A DNA stretch of 64,000 nt from JACNJF01 sp050288105. Its GTDB lineage: Bacteria > Pseudomonadota > Gammaproteobacteria > GCA-001735895. The notes beneath the pieces were generated by a model. That model did no database searches. It saw only the letters and a list, made by a program, of their open reading frames with translations, and had not been told where the DNA came from. The DNA is taken from the NCBI GenBank assembly GCA_050288105.1, contig JBNKDE010000011.1, positions 124,001 through 188,000 on the forward strand. Direction: 5' to 3'. A program made the translations under genes and the position numbers. Positions 54,220 through 62,646 of this stretch are shown in pieces; position 1 is the first letter of the stretch; each line of letters opens with the position of its first letter.

Positions 54220-54810
54220 TTGAAAACACTCACTGTAATGCTGGTAGATGACTCGCCGGAACGCAGTCTCAGTACCCGTGACACATTAAGTAAAATTGGA
54301 TGTGAAGTCGTTGCCGTCATCTCATCAGACATGTATTTACTTAATGAAGTGGAGCGTATACAGCCAGATATCGTCATCATTGATATTGATTTGCCTGATA
54401 GAGATATGCTGGAAAACCTGCGCAGTGCCCAGAGCAACTCACCTAAACCGATGGTCATGTTCAGTCAGGATGACGATGGACACACAATTCGACGCGCAGT
54501 CGAAGCGGGCGTCAGTGCATATGTAGTAGACGGCATAAAAGCGGGACAGGTGCGTCCAATTCTGGATGCCGCGATTGCCACGTTTGGTCAGTTTCAAAAC
54601 CTTAAGCAGCAACTTGATGATTCAAGAACCGAGTTATCTAACCGTAAAATCATCGATAAGGCAAAAGGTATACTGATGAAACAGCGTCAGCTAGATGAAG
54701 CCGAGGCTTATCACCTGATGCGTAAAACGGCAATGAACCAGAAGAAGCAGCTGATTGATATTGCATCTCAAATCATAGAAACCGCAGAAATTCTAGGCGT
54801 TATAAAATAA
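54220..54810 (+). CDS. nasT: ANTAR-domain response regulator NasT
   Basis: A 196-residue transcription antiterminator. An N-terminal receiver-like domain (about 1-120; TVMLVDDSPERS, IDIDLPDRD) is followed by a coiled linker and the C-terminal ANTAR RNA-binding domain (about 130-190; IDKAKGILMKQRQLDEAEAY). It binds paired hexaloop hairpins to prevent terminator formation. Start is TTG at 54220, needed for the first beta-strand; ATG at 54238 would cut it off. No nasS gene is adjacent, unlike usual nasST. Upstream of the nitrate operon and reading the same way. Confidence 0.92.
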   Translation: MKTLTVMLVDDSPERSLSTRDTLSKIGCEVVAVISSDMYLLNEVERIQPDIVIIDIDLPDRDMLENLRSAQSNSPKPMVMFSQDDDGHTIRRAVEAGVSAYVVDGIKAGQVRPILDAAIATFGQFQNLKQQLDDSRTELSNRKIIDKAKGILMKQRQLDEAEAYHLMRKTAMNQKKQLIDIASQIIETAEILGVIK

Positions 54811-54929
54811 TGCACGACTCCCCAATATTGGGCATAAATGCATTTTCAATGGGCAAAAAAGTATTCAGCCCATTCTCATAAGTTTTTTCAAAAAAGTTAA
54901 GTAGCTGTTTTAACGTAATAAATACTTTT

Positions 54930-54946
54930 TTGGCACGAAGCGTGAT
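54930..54946 (+). promoter_or_regulatory. Candidate sigma-54 promoter of the nitrate operon
   Basis: TTGGCACGAAGCGTGAT: the -24 element is a perfect TGGCACG and spacing is right, but the -12 pair is GA instead of GC. Predicted start near 54957, just upstream of the first ANTAR hairpin, which fits a leader beginning there. Nitrogen control would then join nitrate control. Confidence 0.45.
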
Positions 54947-54956
54947 TACGATTTAG

Positions 54957-55111
54957 ACATGTAACTTTTTTCCTCGCTCTTATTAGAGAGTTCAATGGCG
55001 AACCAGCAGGAACTTTAATTAACTAGCGTAACCAACGGCGGTTACCAGACTGGACAATGGCGTCCGTTTCCGATCAGGAATTTTCCTGGTCGAAAGCGGG
55101 CGTTTTTTTTT
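54957..55111 (+). ncRNA. ANTAR-target leader with three hexaloop hairpins and terminator
   Basis: Three stem-loops with six-base loops: GTTC-AATGGC-GAAC (54990-55003), GTAACC-AACGGC-GGTTAC (55028-55045), and GGAC-AATGGC-GTCC (55052-55065). All loops have A at position 1 and G at position 4, the ANTAR recognition signature, and the outer two are identical. Standard targets have two hairpins; this has three. The 3' arm of the third lies in the 5' arm of the terminator, so NasT binding would block termination. The 5' end is inferred. Confidence 0.85.
55061..55111 (+). terminator. Regulated intrinsic terminator of the nitrate leader
   Basis: A long hairpin (arms about 55061-55080 and 55083-55102, with bulges at C55070 and G55096) followed by nine T. 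It shares bases 55062-55065 with the third hexaloop hairpin, the classic mutually exclusive arrangement. Confidence 0.88.
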
Positions 55112-55157
55112 GCACAAAACAAACTGAATATTTTAACCATAACCCGAGGTAGAAACG

Positions 55158-56552
55158 ATGATGAGCAATACCCTGTTTAACAAAAGTAGAAGACGATTTA
55201 CCAAGTTACTGGGACTAGGAGTATTAAGCCTGGGTCTGGTATCTCATACGGTCATGGCCGAGGTTGGCGAACCTGAAAAAGAAGAATTGAAATTCGGTTT
55301 TATCAAGCTAACCGATATGGCTCCATTAGCAATCGCCTATGAAAAAGGCTTTTTTGAAGATGAAGGACTGTACGTCACACTGGAAGCACAGGCCAACTGG
55401 AAAGTGCTGCTGGATGGTGTCATCGATGGGCAGCTGGACGGCGCACACATGCTCGCTGGCCAACCGTTAGCCGCTACTATCGGCTTTGGCACCAAAGCTC
55501 ACATTGTGACTCCATTCTCAATGGACTTAAACGGAAACGGTATTACGGTATCAAATGAAGTCTGGGAGCAGATGAAGCCGCATGTACCTAAAATGGCCGA
55601 TGGTAAGCCTCAACACCCAATCAAAGCTGACTACCTGAAACCTGTCGTTGAAAAGTACAAAGCCGAAGGCAAGCCGTTCAAGATGGGCATGGTATTTCCG
55701 GTTTCCACCCATAACTATGAATTACGTTACTGGCTGGCTGCAGGCGGCATAAAGCCTGGTTACTACTCTCCTGAAAAAGGCGACATTACCGGTACCATAA
55801 ATGCTGACGCGCTGTTATCGGTGACCCCTCCTCCGCAAATGCCTGCAACGCTTGAGGCTGGCACCATTTATGGTTACTGCGTAGGTGAGCCGTGGAACCA
55901 GCAAGCTGTATTCAAAGGTATTGGTGTACCGGTTATTACTGACTACGAAATCTGGAAGGATAATCCGGAAAAGGTTTTTGGTCTGACCAAAGAATTTACC
56001 GAGAAATATCCTAACACTACCACGCGTCTGGTTAAGGCATTGATACGTGCGGGTAAATGGCTAGATGAGAACAACAACGCCAATCGACAGGAAGCGGTAA
56101 AAATTCTTTCAAAGCCTAATTACGTAGGCGCAGATGCCAGGGTCATTGCCAACTCGATGACCGGTACCTTTGAATACGAAAAGGGAGACAAGCGCTCAGT
56201 GCCGGATTTCAACGTATTCTTTCGTTACAACGCCACCTACCCTTACTACTCGGATGCAGTCTGGTACCTGACACAAATGCGTCGCTGGGGCCAGATATCC
56301 GAATACAAACCTGATAGCTGGTATACAGAAACAGCGAAGAGTGTTTATCGCCCGGACCTGTATCGCAAAGCGGCTGAATCCTTAATTGAAGAAGGCACCA
56401 TCTCTGCTGAGGAGTTCCCAGATTTTAGCAGGGAAACCGGATTCCGCCCGGTTCAGAAAGAGTTCATCGATAACATTCCTTTTGATGGCACTAAACCTAA
56501 CCAGTATATCGATCAGTTTCCAATTGGTTTGAAAGGTAAGGATAAGGTTTAA
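55158..56552 (+). CDS. nrtA: Nitrate ABC transporter substrate-binding protein
   Basis: CmpA/NrtA-family periplasmic binding protein, 464 residues. N-terminal twin-arginine signal (SRRRFTK at 10-16, then a hydrophobic run ending near VMA). The body has the family opening FGFIKLTDMAPLAIAYEKGF, the GQLDGAHMLAGQPL ligand loop, SMDLNGNGITVS and YCVGEPWNQQAV. Binds nitrate (or nitrite) for the NrtBC transporter. Start: the two ATGs at 55158/55161; GAGG 8 bases before the first. Confidence 0.9.
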   Translation: MMSNTLFNKSRRRFTKLLGLGVLSLGLVSHTVMAEVGEPEKEELKFGFIKLTDMAPLAIAYEKGFFEDEGLYVTLEAQANWKVLLDGVIDGQLDGAHMLAGQPLAATIGFGTKAHIVTPFSMDLNGNGITVSNEVWEQMKPHVPKMADGKPQHPIKADYLKPVVEKYKAEGKPFKMGMVFPVSTHNYELRYWLAAGGIKPGYYSPEKGDITGTINADALLSVTPPPQMPATLEAGTIYGYCVGEPWNQQAVFKGIGVPVITDYEIWKDNPEKVFGLTKEFTEKYPNTTTRLVKALIRAGKWLDENNNANRQEAVKILSKPNYVGADARVIANSMTGTFEYEKGDKRSVPDFNVFFRYNATYPYYSDAVWYLTQMRRWGQISEYKPDSWYTETAKSVYRPDLYRKAAESLIEEGTISAEEFPDFSRETGFRPVQKEFIDNIPFDGTKPNQYIDQFPIGLKGKDKV

Positions 56553-56566
56553 ACAAAACTACAGAG

Positions 56567-56591
56567 CTCCCCGTCTTATAAAGACGGGGAG
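56567..56591 (+). repeat. Perfect intercistronic hairpin between nrtA and nrtB
   Basis: An 11-bp perfect stem (CTCCCCGTCTT / AAGACGGGGAG) with a 3-base ATA loop, 15 bases after the nrtA stop. No T-tract. Such structures often stabilise upstream message, so the binding protein is made in excess over the permease. Confidence 0.75.
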
Positions 56592-56624
56592 AATTAACGA
56601 ACAAACATAGAGAAGAAGCAGACC

Positions 56625-57656
56625 ATGAAATCGATAAAGCCTAAGCAAACTACATACGACATCGTATGGATCGATCGAATTCTAAATTATCTGGCAGGAG
56701 AAAAGATCAATCGTGACCTTGGCGGCTATGCACAGGCTTTTTTAATTCCTCTTTTTGCCTTTGGAATCTTCCTGTTGATCTGGTCCGCTGGCGCCAGCAT
56801 GGTGGTGACCTCTCTGGGTCAGTTTCCCGGTCCGGTTAAGGTGTGGGATCAGGTGATCTCACTGTATGATGAACATACCGCAGAACGACTCAAGGAAGAA
56901 AAGTTTTATCAACGTATGCAGCAGCGTCTTGACAAGGCCATCGCCAAAGGTAGTCCACAGGAAAAACTGGATAAAATCGCTGATCGCAAATATACCGGCG
57001 CACCCACATTTGTCGATCAGATATTCACCAGCTTGCTAACCGTCGCTACCGGGTTTTTAATCGGCTCAATCATCGCGATACCGATAGGCATCGTGTGTGG
57101 TATGAGCCCGACTATTTACCGCGCATTAAACCCTATTATTCAGGTATTTAGACCCGTGTCTCCACTGGCATGGCTGCCGCTGGTTACTATGGTGGTCTCT
57201 GCAATGTATGTCAGCAATGACCCCTTATTTGACAAATCTTTTCTTAACTCGGCCATCACGGTCACCCTGTGTTGCCTGTGGCCTACCGTAATCAATACCA
57301 CCGTAGGAGTTTCAGGTGTCGACAAGGATCTGATCAATGTCAGTCGGGTACTGAGGCTGAACTGGATGACCAAAACGCTGAAGATAGTACTACCCTCTTC
57401 AGTCCCTATGATATTTACCGGCCTACGGCTTTCTCTCAGCATAGGCTGGATGGTCCTCATCGCCGCAGAAATGCTGGCTCAGAATCCAGGCCTGGGAAAA
57501 TTCGTATGGGATGAATTCCAGAATGGCAGTTCCAATTCCCTGTCGCGCATCATGGTCGCGGTACTGGTGATTGGTTTCATCGGTTTCATGCTGGATCGCG
57601 GCATGTTGTTTATCCAGCGCCTCGTAAGCTGGGATAAAAATGCCGTTTTACGCTGA
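56625..57656 (+). CDS. nrtB: Nitrate ABC transporter permease
   Basis: A 343-residue inner-membrane permease of the NrtB/CmpB type. Long N-terminal part with one membrane segment (AQAFLIPLFAFGIFLLIWSA), a cytoplasmic/periplasmic charged insertion (about 85-125), then the five or so helices of the ABC permease core with the EAA-like loop around GVDKDLINVSRVLRLNW. The neighbours supply binding protein and ATPase. Confidence 0.92.
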   Translation: MKSIKPKQTTYDIVWIDRILNYLAGEKINRDLGGYAQAFLIPLFAFGIFLLIWSAGASMVVTSLGQFPGPVKVWDQVISLYDEHTAERLKEEKFYQRMQQRLDKAIAKGSPQEKLDKIADRKYTGAPTFVDQIFTSLLTVATGFLIGSIIAIPIGIVCGMSPTIYRALNPIIQVFRPVSPLAWLPLVTMVVSAMYVSNDPLFDKSFLNSAITVTLCCLWPTVINTTVGVSGVDKDLINVSRVLRLNWMTKTLKIVLPSSVPMIFTGLRLSLSIGWMVLIAAEMLAQNPGLGKFVWDEFQNGSSNSLSRIMVAVLVIGFIGFMLDRGMLFIQRLVSWDKNAVLR

Positions 57657-57676
57657 TACAGATTCAGGAAAATATA

Positions 57677-59827
57677 ATGAACAATTATCTCGACATTTCG
57701 CATGTAAGTATTACCTTCCCAACCGACAATGGGCCATTAAACGTACTTAAAGATGTTGACCTGCAGGTACAGCAGGGTGAATTCATTTCGCTCATTGGAC
57801 ATTCTGGTTGCGGTAAATCCACCGTTCTTAATATTGTTGCGGGTCTGTTAAACGCGACTGAAGGTGGTGTATTGCTGGAACAGCAGGAAGTCACCGAACC
57901 GGGTCCCGACCGTGCTGTAGTGTTCCAGAACCACTCTTTAATGCCCTGGTTAAGTGTGTATGACAATGTACGACTGGCGGTTGATCAGGTGTTCAAAAAA
58001 ACCAAATCGAAAAAAGAATGTCACGACTGGACGCTACACAATCTTGAACTGGTACACATGACCCATGCGCTAGATAGAAAACCCAGTGAAATTTCGGGTG
58101 GCATGAAACAGCGTGTGGGTATTGCACGTGCACTGGCTATGGAACCTAAAGTTTTACTGATGGATGAACCTTTCGGCGCACTGGACTCGCTGACTAGATC
58201 CCATATGCAGGATTCACTGATGGAAATTCAGGCACACTTGAATAATACCGTGATCATGATTACACACGATGTAGATGAGGCTGTACTGCTGTCTGATCGT
58301 ATTATCATGATGACCAATGGCCCCTCTGCCAGCATCGGTGAAATTCTACAGATTAATCTGGAGCGTCCACGTGATCGTCTGGCTCTAGCTGAAGATCCAA
58401 AATACAACCACTATCGTGCCGAAGTGGTTAAGTTCCTGCACGAGCGTCATCAAAATCCTGCAAAGAAAACTGAGCAAAAGCAAACAGCCGCAGCGACAAA
58501 AGCCAAAATTATAAAGCTACCAACTCAGCCGCTATCCGTTAAAAGTTCAAAAGATAGCACGCCAGAAAAAACACGCTTGTCACTGGGTTTTGTTCCACTG
58601 ACCGACTGCGCTCCTCTGGTAGTCGCAAAAGAGAAAGGCTTTTTCGCTCAACAGGGGCTGGAAGTCGAACTATCACGTGAATCCTCCTGGTCCAATATCC
58701 GCGACAAAGTCTGTGCAGGTATGCTGGACGGCGCACAGATGCTGGCGGCCATGCCTATCAGTAGTGTAATGGAAGGTAATCGATGCCAACCTATGGTAAC
58801 CGCCATGAGTCTCGGCTTAAATGGTAATGCCATCACCGTATCACGCGAGCTGTATGGCCGCATGATTGGTACCGGAGTGGATCACATAGACACCCCCCAG
58901 GGCTCTGCCAAAGCGCTGAAAAAGGTGATTGAGCAGGATAAAAATGCGCATCGCGCACAGCTCACCTTTGCCATTGTATATCCTGATTCATCGCACAATT
59001 ACCTGTTACGTTACTGGCTTGCTGATGCAGGTATAGATCCTGATCATGACGTTAAGCTACGTGTAGTACCGCCACCTCAGATGGCACATTACCTGCGCGC
59101 GGGTATGATTGCTGGGTACTGTGTCGGTGAGCCCTGGAACAGCCATGCGGTTTCAGAAGGCCTGGGTCGAACTCTGTTAACCAGTTACGACATCTGGAAT
59201 AACCATCCTGAAAAAGTACTCGGGGTAACACGCGACTGGGCAGAGAAAAACCCTAACACGCATATTGCTGTGATTTCGGCCTTATTGAATGCAGCCAAAT
59301 GGCTGGATGAGCCTGACAATCGACGAGAGGCCTGCGAGCTATTACAAAATGGTCGATATGTAAACGCACCTATTGATGTACTGGAAAAATCTCTCACCGG
59401 CACCATCAGTCAATCACTGGACGAAAAGCCTCAGTCATTTCCAGATTTTAATGTCTTCAGTCGCTATGCAGCCAATTACCCCTGGCGTTCACATGCGCTA
59501 TGGTTCATTTCTCAGATGAAACGCTGGGGTCACGATACCGATGGTTTTAAAGCTGAGGACATTGCGATGTCTGTTTATCAACCCGAGGTTTTTCGTCAGG
59601 CAGCTGATCGCGTCGGTTACATTACACCAACGCAGGATTATAAAACTGAAGGCAGTAACGGTGGTAAATGGTATCTGGAAACATACCAGGGTGACCTGGT
59701 AATGGGTAGCGATGTGTTTATGGATAAAAGAAAGTTTGATCCAGAACATCTGGATGATTACCTGCAGGGATTTGATATCAAACGCGATGCTCCAATACAG
59801 AACGACTTAACGAATAAGGCTGTGTAA
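57677..59827 (+). CDS. nrtC: Nitrate ABC transporter ATPase fused to NrtA-like domain (NrtC type)
   Basis: A 716-residue two-domain protein. Residues 1 to about 265 are an ABC ATPase: Walker A GHSGCGKST (41-49), signature SGGMKQR, Walker B VLLMDEPFGALDS. After a lysine- and alanine-rich linker comes an NrtA-like domain (from about 298; LGFVPLTDCAPLVVAKEKGF, LGLNGNAITVS, YCVGEPWN). In cyanobacterial NrtC this cytoplasmic domain regulates uptake. Only one ATPase gene is present, so it probably forms a homodimer. With no NasS nearby it could also sense nitrate for NasT. Confidence 0.92.
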   Translation: MNNYLDISHVSITFPTDNGPLNVLKDVDLQVQQGEFISLIGHSGCGKSTVLNIVAGLLNATEGGVLLEQQEVTEPGPDRAVVFQNHSLMPWLSVYDNVRLAVDQVFKKTKSKKECHDWTLHNLELVHMTHALDRKPSEISGGMKQRVGIARALAMEPKVLLMDEPFGALDSLTRSHMQDSLMEIQAHLNNTVIMITHDVDEAVLLSDRIIMMTNGPSASIGEILQINLERPRDRLALAEDPKYNHYRAEVVKFLHERHQNPAKKTEQKQTAAATKAKIIKLPTQPLSVKSSKDSTPEKTRLSLGFVPLTDCAPLVVAKEKGFFAQQGLEVELSRESSWSNIRDKVCAGMLDGAQMLAAMPISSVMEGNRCQPMVTAMSLGLNGNAITVSRELYGRMIGTGVDHIDTPQGSAKALKKVIEQDKNAHRAQLTFAIVYPDSSHNYLLRYWLADAGIDPDHDVKLRVVPPPQMAHYLRAGMIAGYCVGEPWNSHAVSEGLGRTLLTSYDIWNNHPEKVLGVTRDWAEKNPNTHIAVISALLNAAKWLDEPDNRREACELLQNGRYVNAPIDVLEKSLTGTISQSLDEKPQSFPDFNVFSRYAANYPWRSHALWFISQMKRWGHDTDGFKAEDIAMSVYQPEVFRQAADRVGYITPTQDYKTEGSNGGKWYLETYQGDLVMGSDVFMDKRKFDPEHLDDYLQGFDIKRDAPIQNDLTNKAV

Positions 59828-59866
59828 GCCTGATAGACAAGACAGCTTGAACACTGAGGCGATCAA

Positions 59867-62296
59867 ATGAAACAGAAACTTATTTTAATTGGTAATGGTA
59901 TGGCGGGTGTACGCACCCTGGAAGAGTTACTCAAAGCCGACCCCGATTTATATGATATTACGGTATTCGGTTCTGAACCCCATCCCAACTATAACCGCAT
60001 CATGTTATCCCCGGTATTGGCAGGTGAAAAAACACTGGAAGATATCGTATTGAATTCACAACAGTGGTATGACGACAATAACATCGAACTGATCACAGGG
60101 GATCCCGTCAACAAAATAGACCGTGCCAAAAAAATGGTCTACAGCGCGGCAGGCATCAGTAAACCCTATGACCGACTGTTAATCGCAACAGGCTCTAACC
60201 CCTTTATTATTCCGATACCGGGAGCTGACAAGAAAGGCGTTATAGGATTTAGAGATATCGCTGATGTGGAGACCATGCTAAGCGCTGCGAATACCTCAAA
60301 AAATGCCGTTGTCATAGGCGGAGGACTGCTGGGTCTGGAAGCGGCTAATGGATTGATGAAGAATGGGATGCAGGTGACTGTGGTTCATTTAATGGATAGT
60401 CTGATGGAACGACAGCTCGATCAACCTGCTGCTGCTTTGCTCAAAAGTTCGCTGGAACAAAAAGGCCTGCAATTCAAGATGCAGGCGCAGACCACCGCGA
60501 TACTGGGAGATGATGCTGTATCCGCGGTCGAATTCTCAGACGGCACACAGGTACCCGCCGAACTGGTTGTAATGGCAGTAGGCATCAGGCCCAACTTTGA
60601 ACTCGCCCAGCAATCTGGAATACATTGCGAAAGAGGCATCGTAGTCAACGATACCATGCAAACCTATGACCCCCTGATCTATGCAGTTGGTGAATGCGTA
60701 CAGCATCGCGGCAATTGTTATGGACTGGTGGCTCCCCTGTTTGATCAGGCTAAAGTCTGTGCCAATCATCTGGCTATGCATGGCGTAGCCCGTTATGAAG
60801 GATCTGTTACCTCCACCAAACTAAAGGTTACAGGCATCGACCTGTTTTCTGCTGGAGAATTTAATGAAAGCGAAGGAGATGAAACCCTGGTATTGCAGGA
60901 TCCTTCGCAGGGCATCTATAAAAAACTGGTGATTCGTGACAACCGAATCAAAGGTGCCGTCATGTACGGCGACACCATGGATGGCACCTGGTACTTTCAA
61001 TTGCTGCGCGAAGGTACCGATATCTCCGATTTCCGCAACACTATTCTGTTCGGTCAACATGATGTCGGTGATGCCGGACATGGTGACAACAAAATCCTGA
61101 TGCTGGATGACTCTGCAGAGGTTTGCGGGTGTAACGGGGTGTGTAAGGGTGAAATCATACAGGCCATTACCAAAAAAGGACTGTTCACGCTAGATGAAGT
61201 GCGCGCCCATACCAAGGCATCCAGTTCCTGTGGTTCCTGTACTGGACTGGTAGAAACCATTCTCGCCAGTACTGTAGGTGAAGGTTACGATGCCGCGCCC
61301 AGCAAAAAGCCTATGTGCAGCTGTACCGAGCATAGCCATGATGAAGTTATCAATGCTATTAAGCAGCAACCGCTCAAGGATATGCGTAGCGTGTTTGAAG
61401 TTATGGAATGGAAAACACCCGATGGTTGTGCCAGCTGTCGCCCGGCGCTGAATTACTATCTGCTGGCGAACTGGCCGGCTGATTATGCAGATGACGCACA
61501 ATCCCGTTTTATCAATGAACGTGCGCACGGCAATATTCAGAAAGATGGAACCTATTCGGTGGTACCGCGCATGTTCGGTGGTCTGTGTACCGCGAATGAG
61601 TTACGTGCCATTGCCGATGTCTCGGATAAATACAAGGTGCCTGAGATGAAAGTTACCGGAGGGCAGAGAATCGATTTATTTGGAGTTAAGAAAGAAGACC
61701 TGCCTCTGATGTGGAAAGATCTATCTGCTGCCGGTTTTGTATCTGGACACGCCTATGGGAAGGCCATGCGGACAGTAAAAACCTGCGCCGGTAAAAACTG
61801 GTGTCGTTTTGGTACGCAGAATTCCACCGGTCTGGGTGTCAAGCTTGAAGAACTGACCTGGGGCTCATGGATGCCGCATAAATTCAAACTGGCAGTCTCC
61901 GGTTGCCCGAGAAATTGTGCCGAAGCTACGATCAAGGATTTTGGCGTGGTCTGTGTCGATTCAGGCTACGAATTACATGTTGGTGGAAATGGTGGTATCA
62001 AGGTACGCGTCACTGACCTGTTGTGCAAGGTGGAAACCGAACAACAGGTACTCGAATACTGTGGAGCCTTTATCCAGAAATATCGCGAAGAAGCCCACTA
62101 CCTGGAACGTACCGCACCCTGGGTAGAACGTGTCGGTTTAAGTGTCATCAAACAGGCGGTACTGGACGATGAAGTCCAGCGCAAGGCACTGTATCAGCGG
62201 TTTCTGGAATCACAGAAATACGCCCAGGTCGATCCCTGGGCAGAGCGCGCAAAAGGAGCCGAAGCCCACGAATTTTCAACCATACGCGTAGCCTGA
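59867..62296 (+). CDS. nirB: Assimilatory nitrite reductase large subunit NirB
   Basis: Reduces nitrite to ammonia with NAD(P)H. The 809-residue protein has an FAD/NAD domain (GNGMAGVRTLEELL and a second GGGLLGLEAANGL near residue 150), a BFD-like 2Fe-2S domain (CGCNGVCKGEI ... CGSCTGLV, about 420-465), the sulphite/nitrite reductase repeats, and the sirohaem-4Fe4S ligands C-x5-C in CAGKNWCRFG and C-x3-C in SGCPRNCAEA. ATG 59867 with GAGG upstream. Co-transcribed with the transporter genes. Confidence 0.95.
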   Translation: MKQKLILIGNGMAGVRTLEELLKADPDLYDITVFGSEPHPNYNRIMLSPVLAGEKTLEDIVLNSQQWYDDNNIELITGDPVNKIDRAKKMVYSAAGISKPYDRLLIATGSNPFIIPIPGADKKGVIGFRDIADVETMLSAANTSKNAVVIGGGLLGLEAANGLMKNGMQVTVVHLMDSLMERQLDQPAAALLKSSLEQKGLQFKMQAQTTAILGDDAVSAVEFSDGTQVPAELVVMAVGIRPNFELAQQSGIHCERGIVVNDTMQTYDPLIYAVGECVQHRGNCYGLVAPLFDQAKVCANHLAMHGVARYEGSVTSTKLKVTGIDLFSAGEFNESEGDETLVLQDPSQGIYKKLVIRDNRIKGAVMYGDTMDGTWYFQLLREGTDISDFRNTILFGQHDVGDAGHGDNKILMLDDSAEVCGCNGVCKGEIIQAITKKGLFTLDEVRAHTKASSSCGSCTGLVETILASTVGEGYDAAPSKKPMCSCTEHSHDEVINAIKQQPLKDMRSVFEVMEWKTPDGCASCRPALNYYLLANWPADYADDAQSRFINERAHGNIQKDGTYSVVPRMFGGLCTANELRAIADVSDKYKVPEMKVTGGQRIDLFGVKKEDLPLMWKDLSAAGFVSGHAYGKAMRTVKTCAGKNWCRFGTQNSTGLGVKLEELTWGSWMPHKFKLAVSGCPRNCAEATIKDFGVVCVDSGYELHVGGNGGIKVRVTDLLCKVETEQQVLEYCGAFIQKYREEAHYLERTAPWVERVGLSVIKQAVLDDEVQRKALYQRFLESQKYAQVDPWAERAKGAEAHEFSTIRVA

Positions 62297-62314
62297 TAAC
62301 AAGCGGAGAAAGAC

Positions 62315-62644
62315 ATGACTGAATGGACAGAGATTGTAAAACTGGAAGATATCCCAAAACTCGGTGCGCGTGTAGTCAGCACTGACACCATGAATATCGC
62401 AGTTTTTAGAACAGCAAGGGATGAAATCTTTGCATTAAAAGATCAGTGCCCGCATAAAGGCGGCCCCCTGTCACAGGGCATTGTTCACGGTAGCACGGTT
62501 ACCTGCCCCTTGCATAACTGGAAGATAAATCTGGATTCAGGCGCGGCACTCGCGCCCGATGAAGGCTGTACCAATCGGTTCCCGGCCAAAGTGGAAAACG
62601 GTGTGGTTTATCTTTCGCTGACAACCCAGCAAGCGGTTGCTTGA
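62315..62644 (+). CDS. nirD: Nitrite reductase small subunit NirD
   Basis: A 109-residue Rieske-fold subunit. It retains the full set of Rieske ligands (CPHKGG and CPLHNW, C-x-H ... C-x2-H), which E. coli NirD has lost, so it may hold a real 2Fe-2S cluster. ATG at 62315 with GGAG about 6 bases upstream. Situated between nirB and nasA. Confidence 0.93.
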   Translation: MTEWTEIVKLEDIPKLGARVVSTDTMNIAVFRTARDEIFALKDQCPHKGGPLSQGIVHGSTVTCPLHNWKINLDSGAALAPDEGCTNRFPAKVENGVVYLSLTTQQAVA

Positions 62645-62646
62645 GA

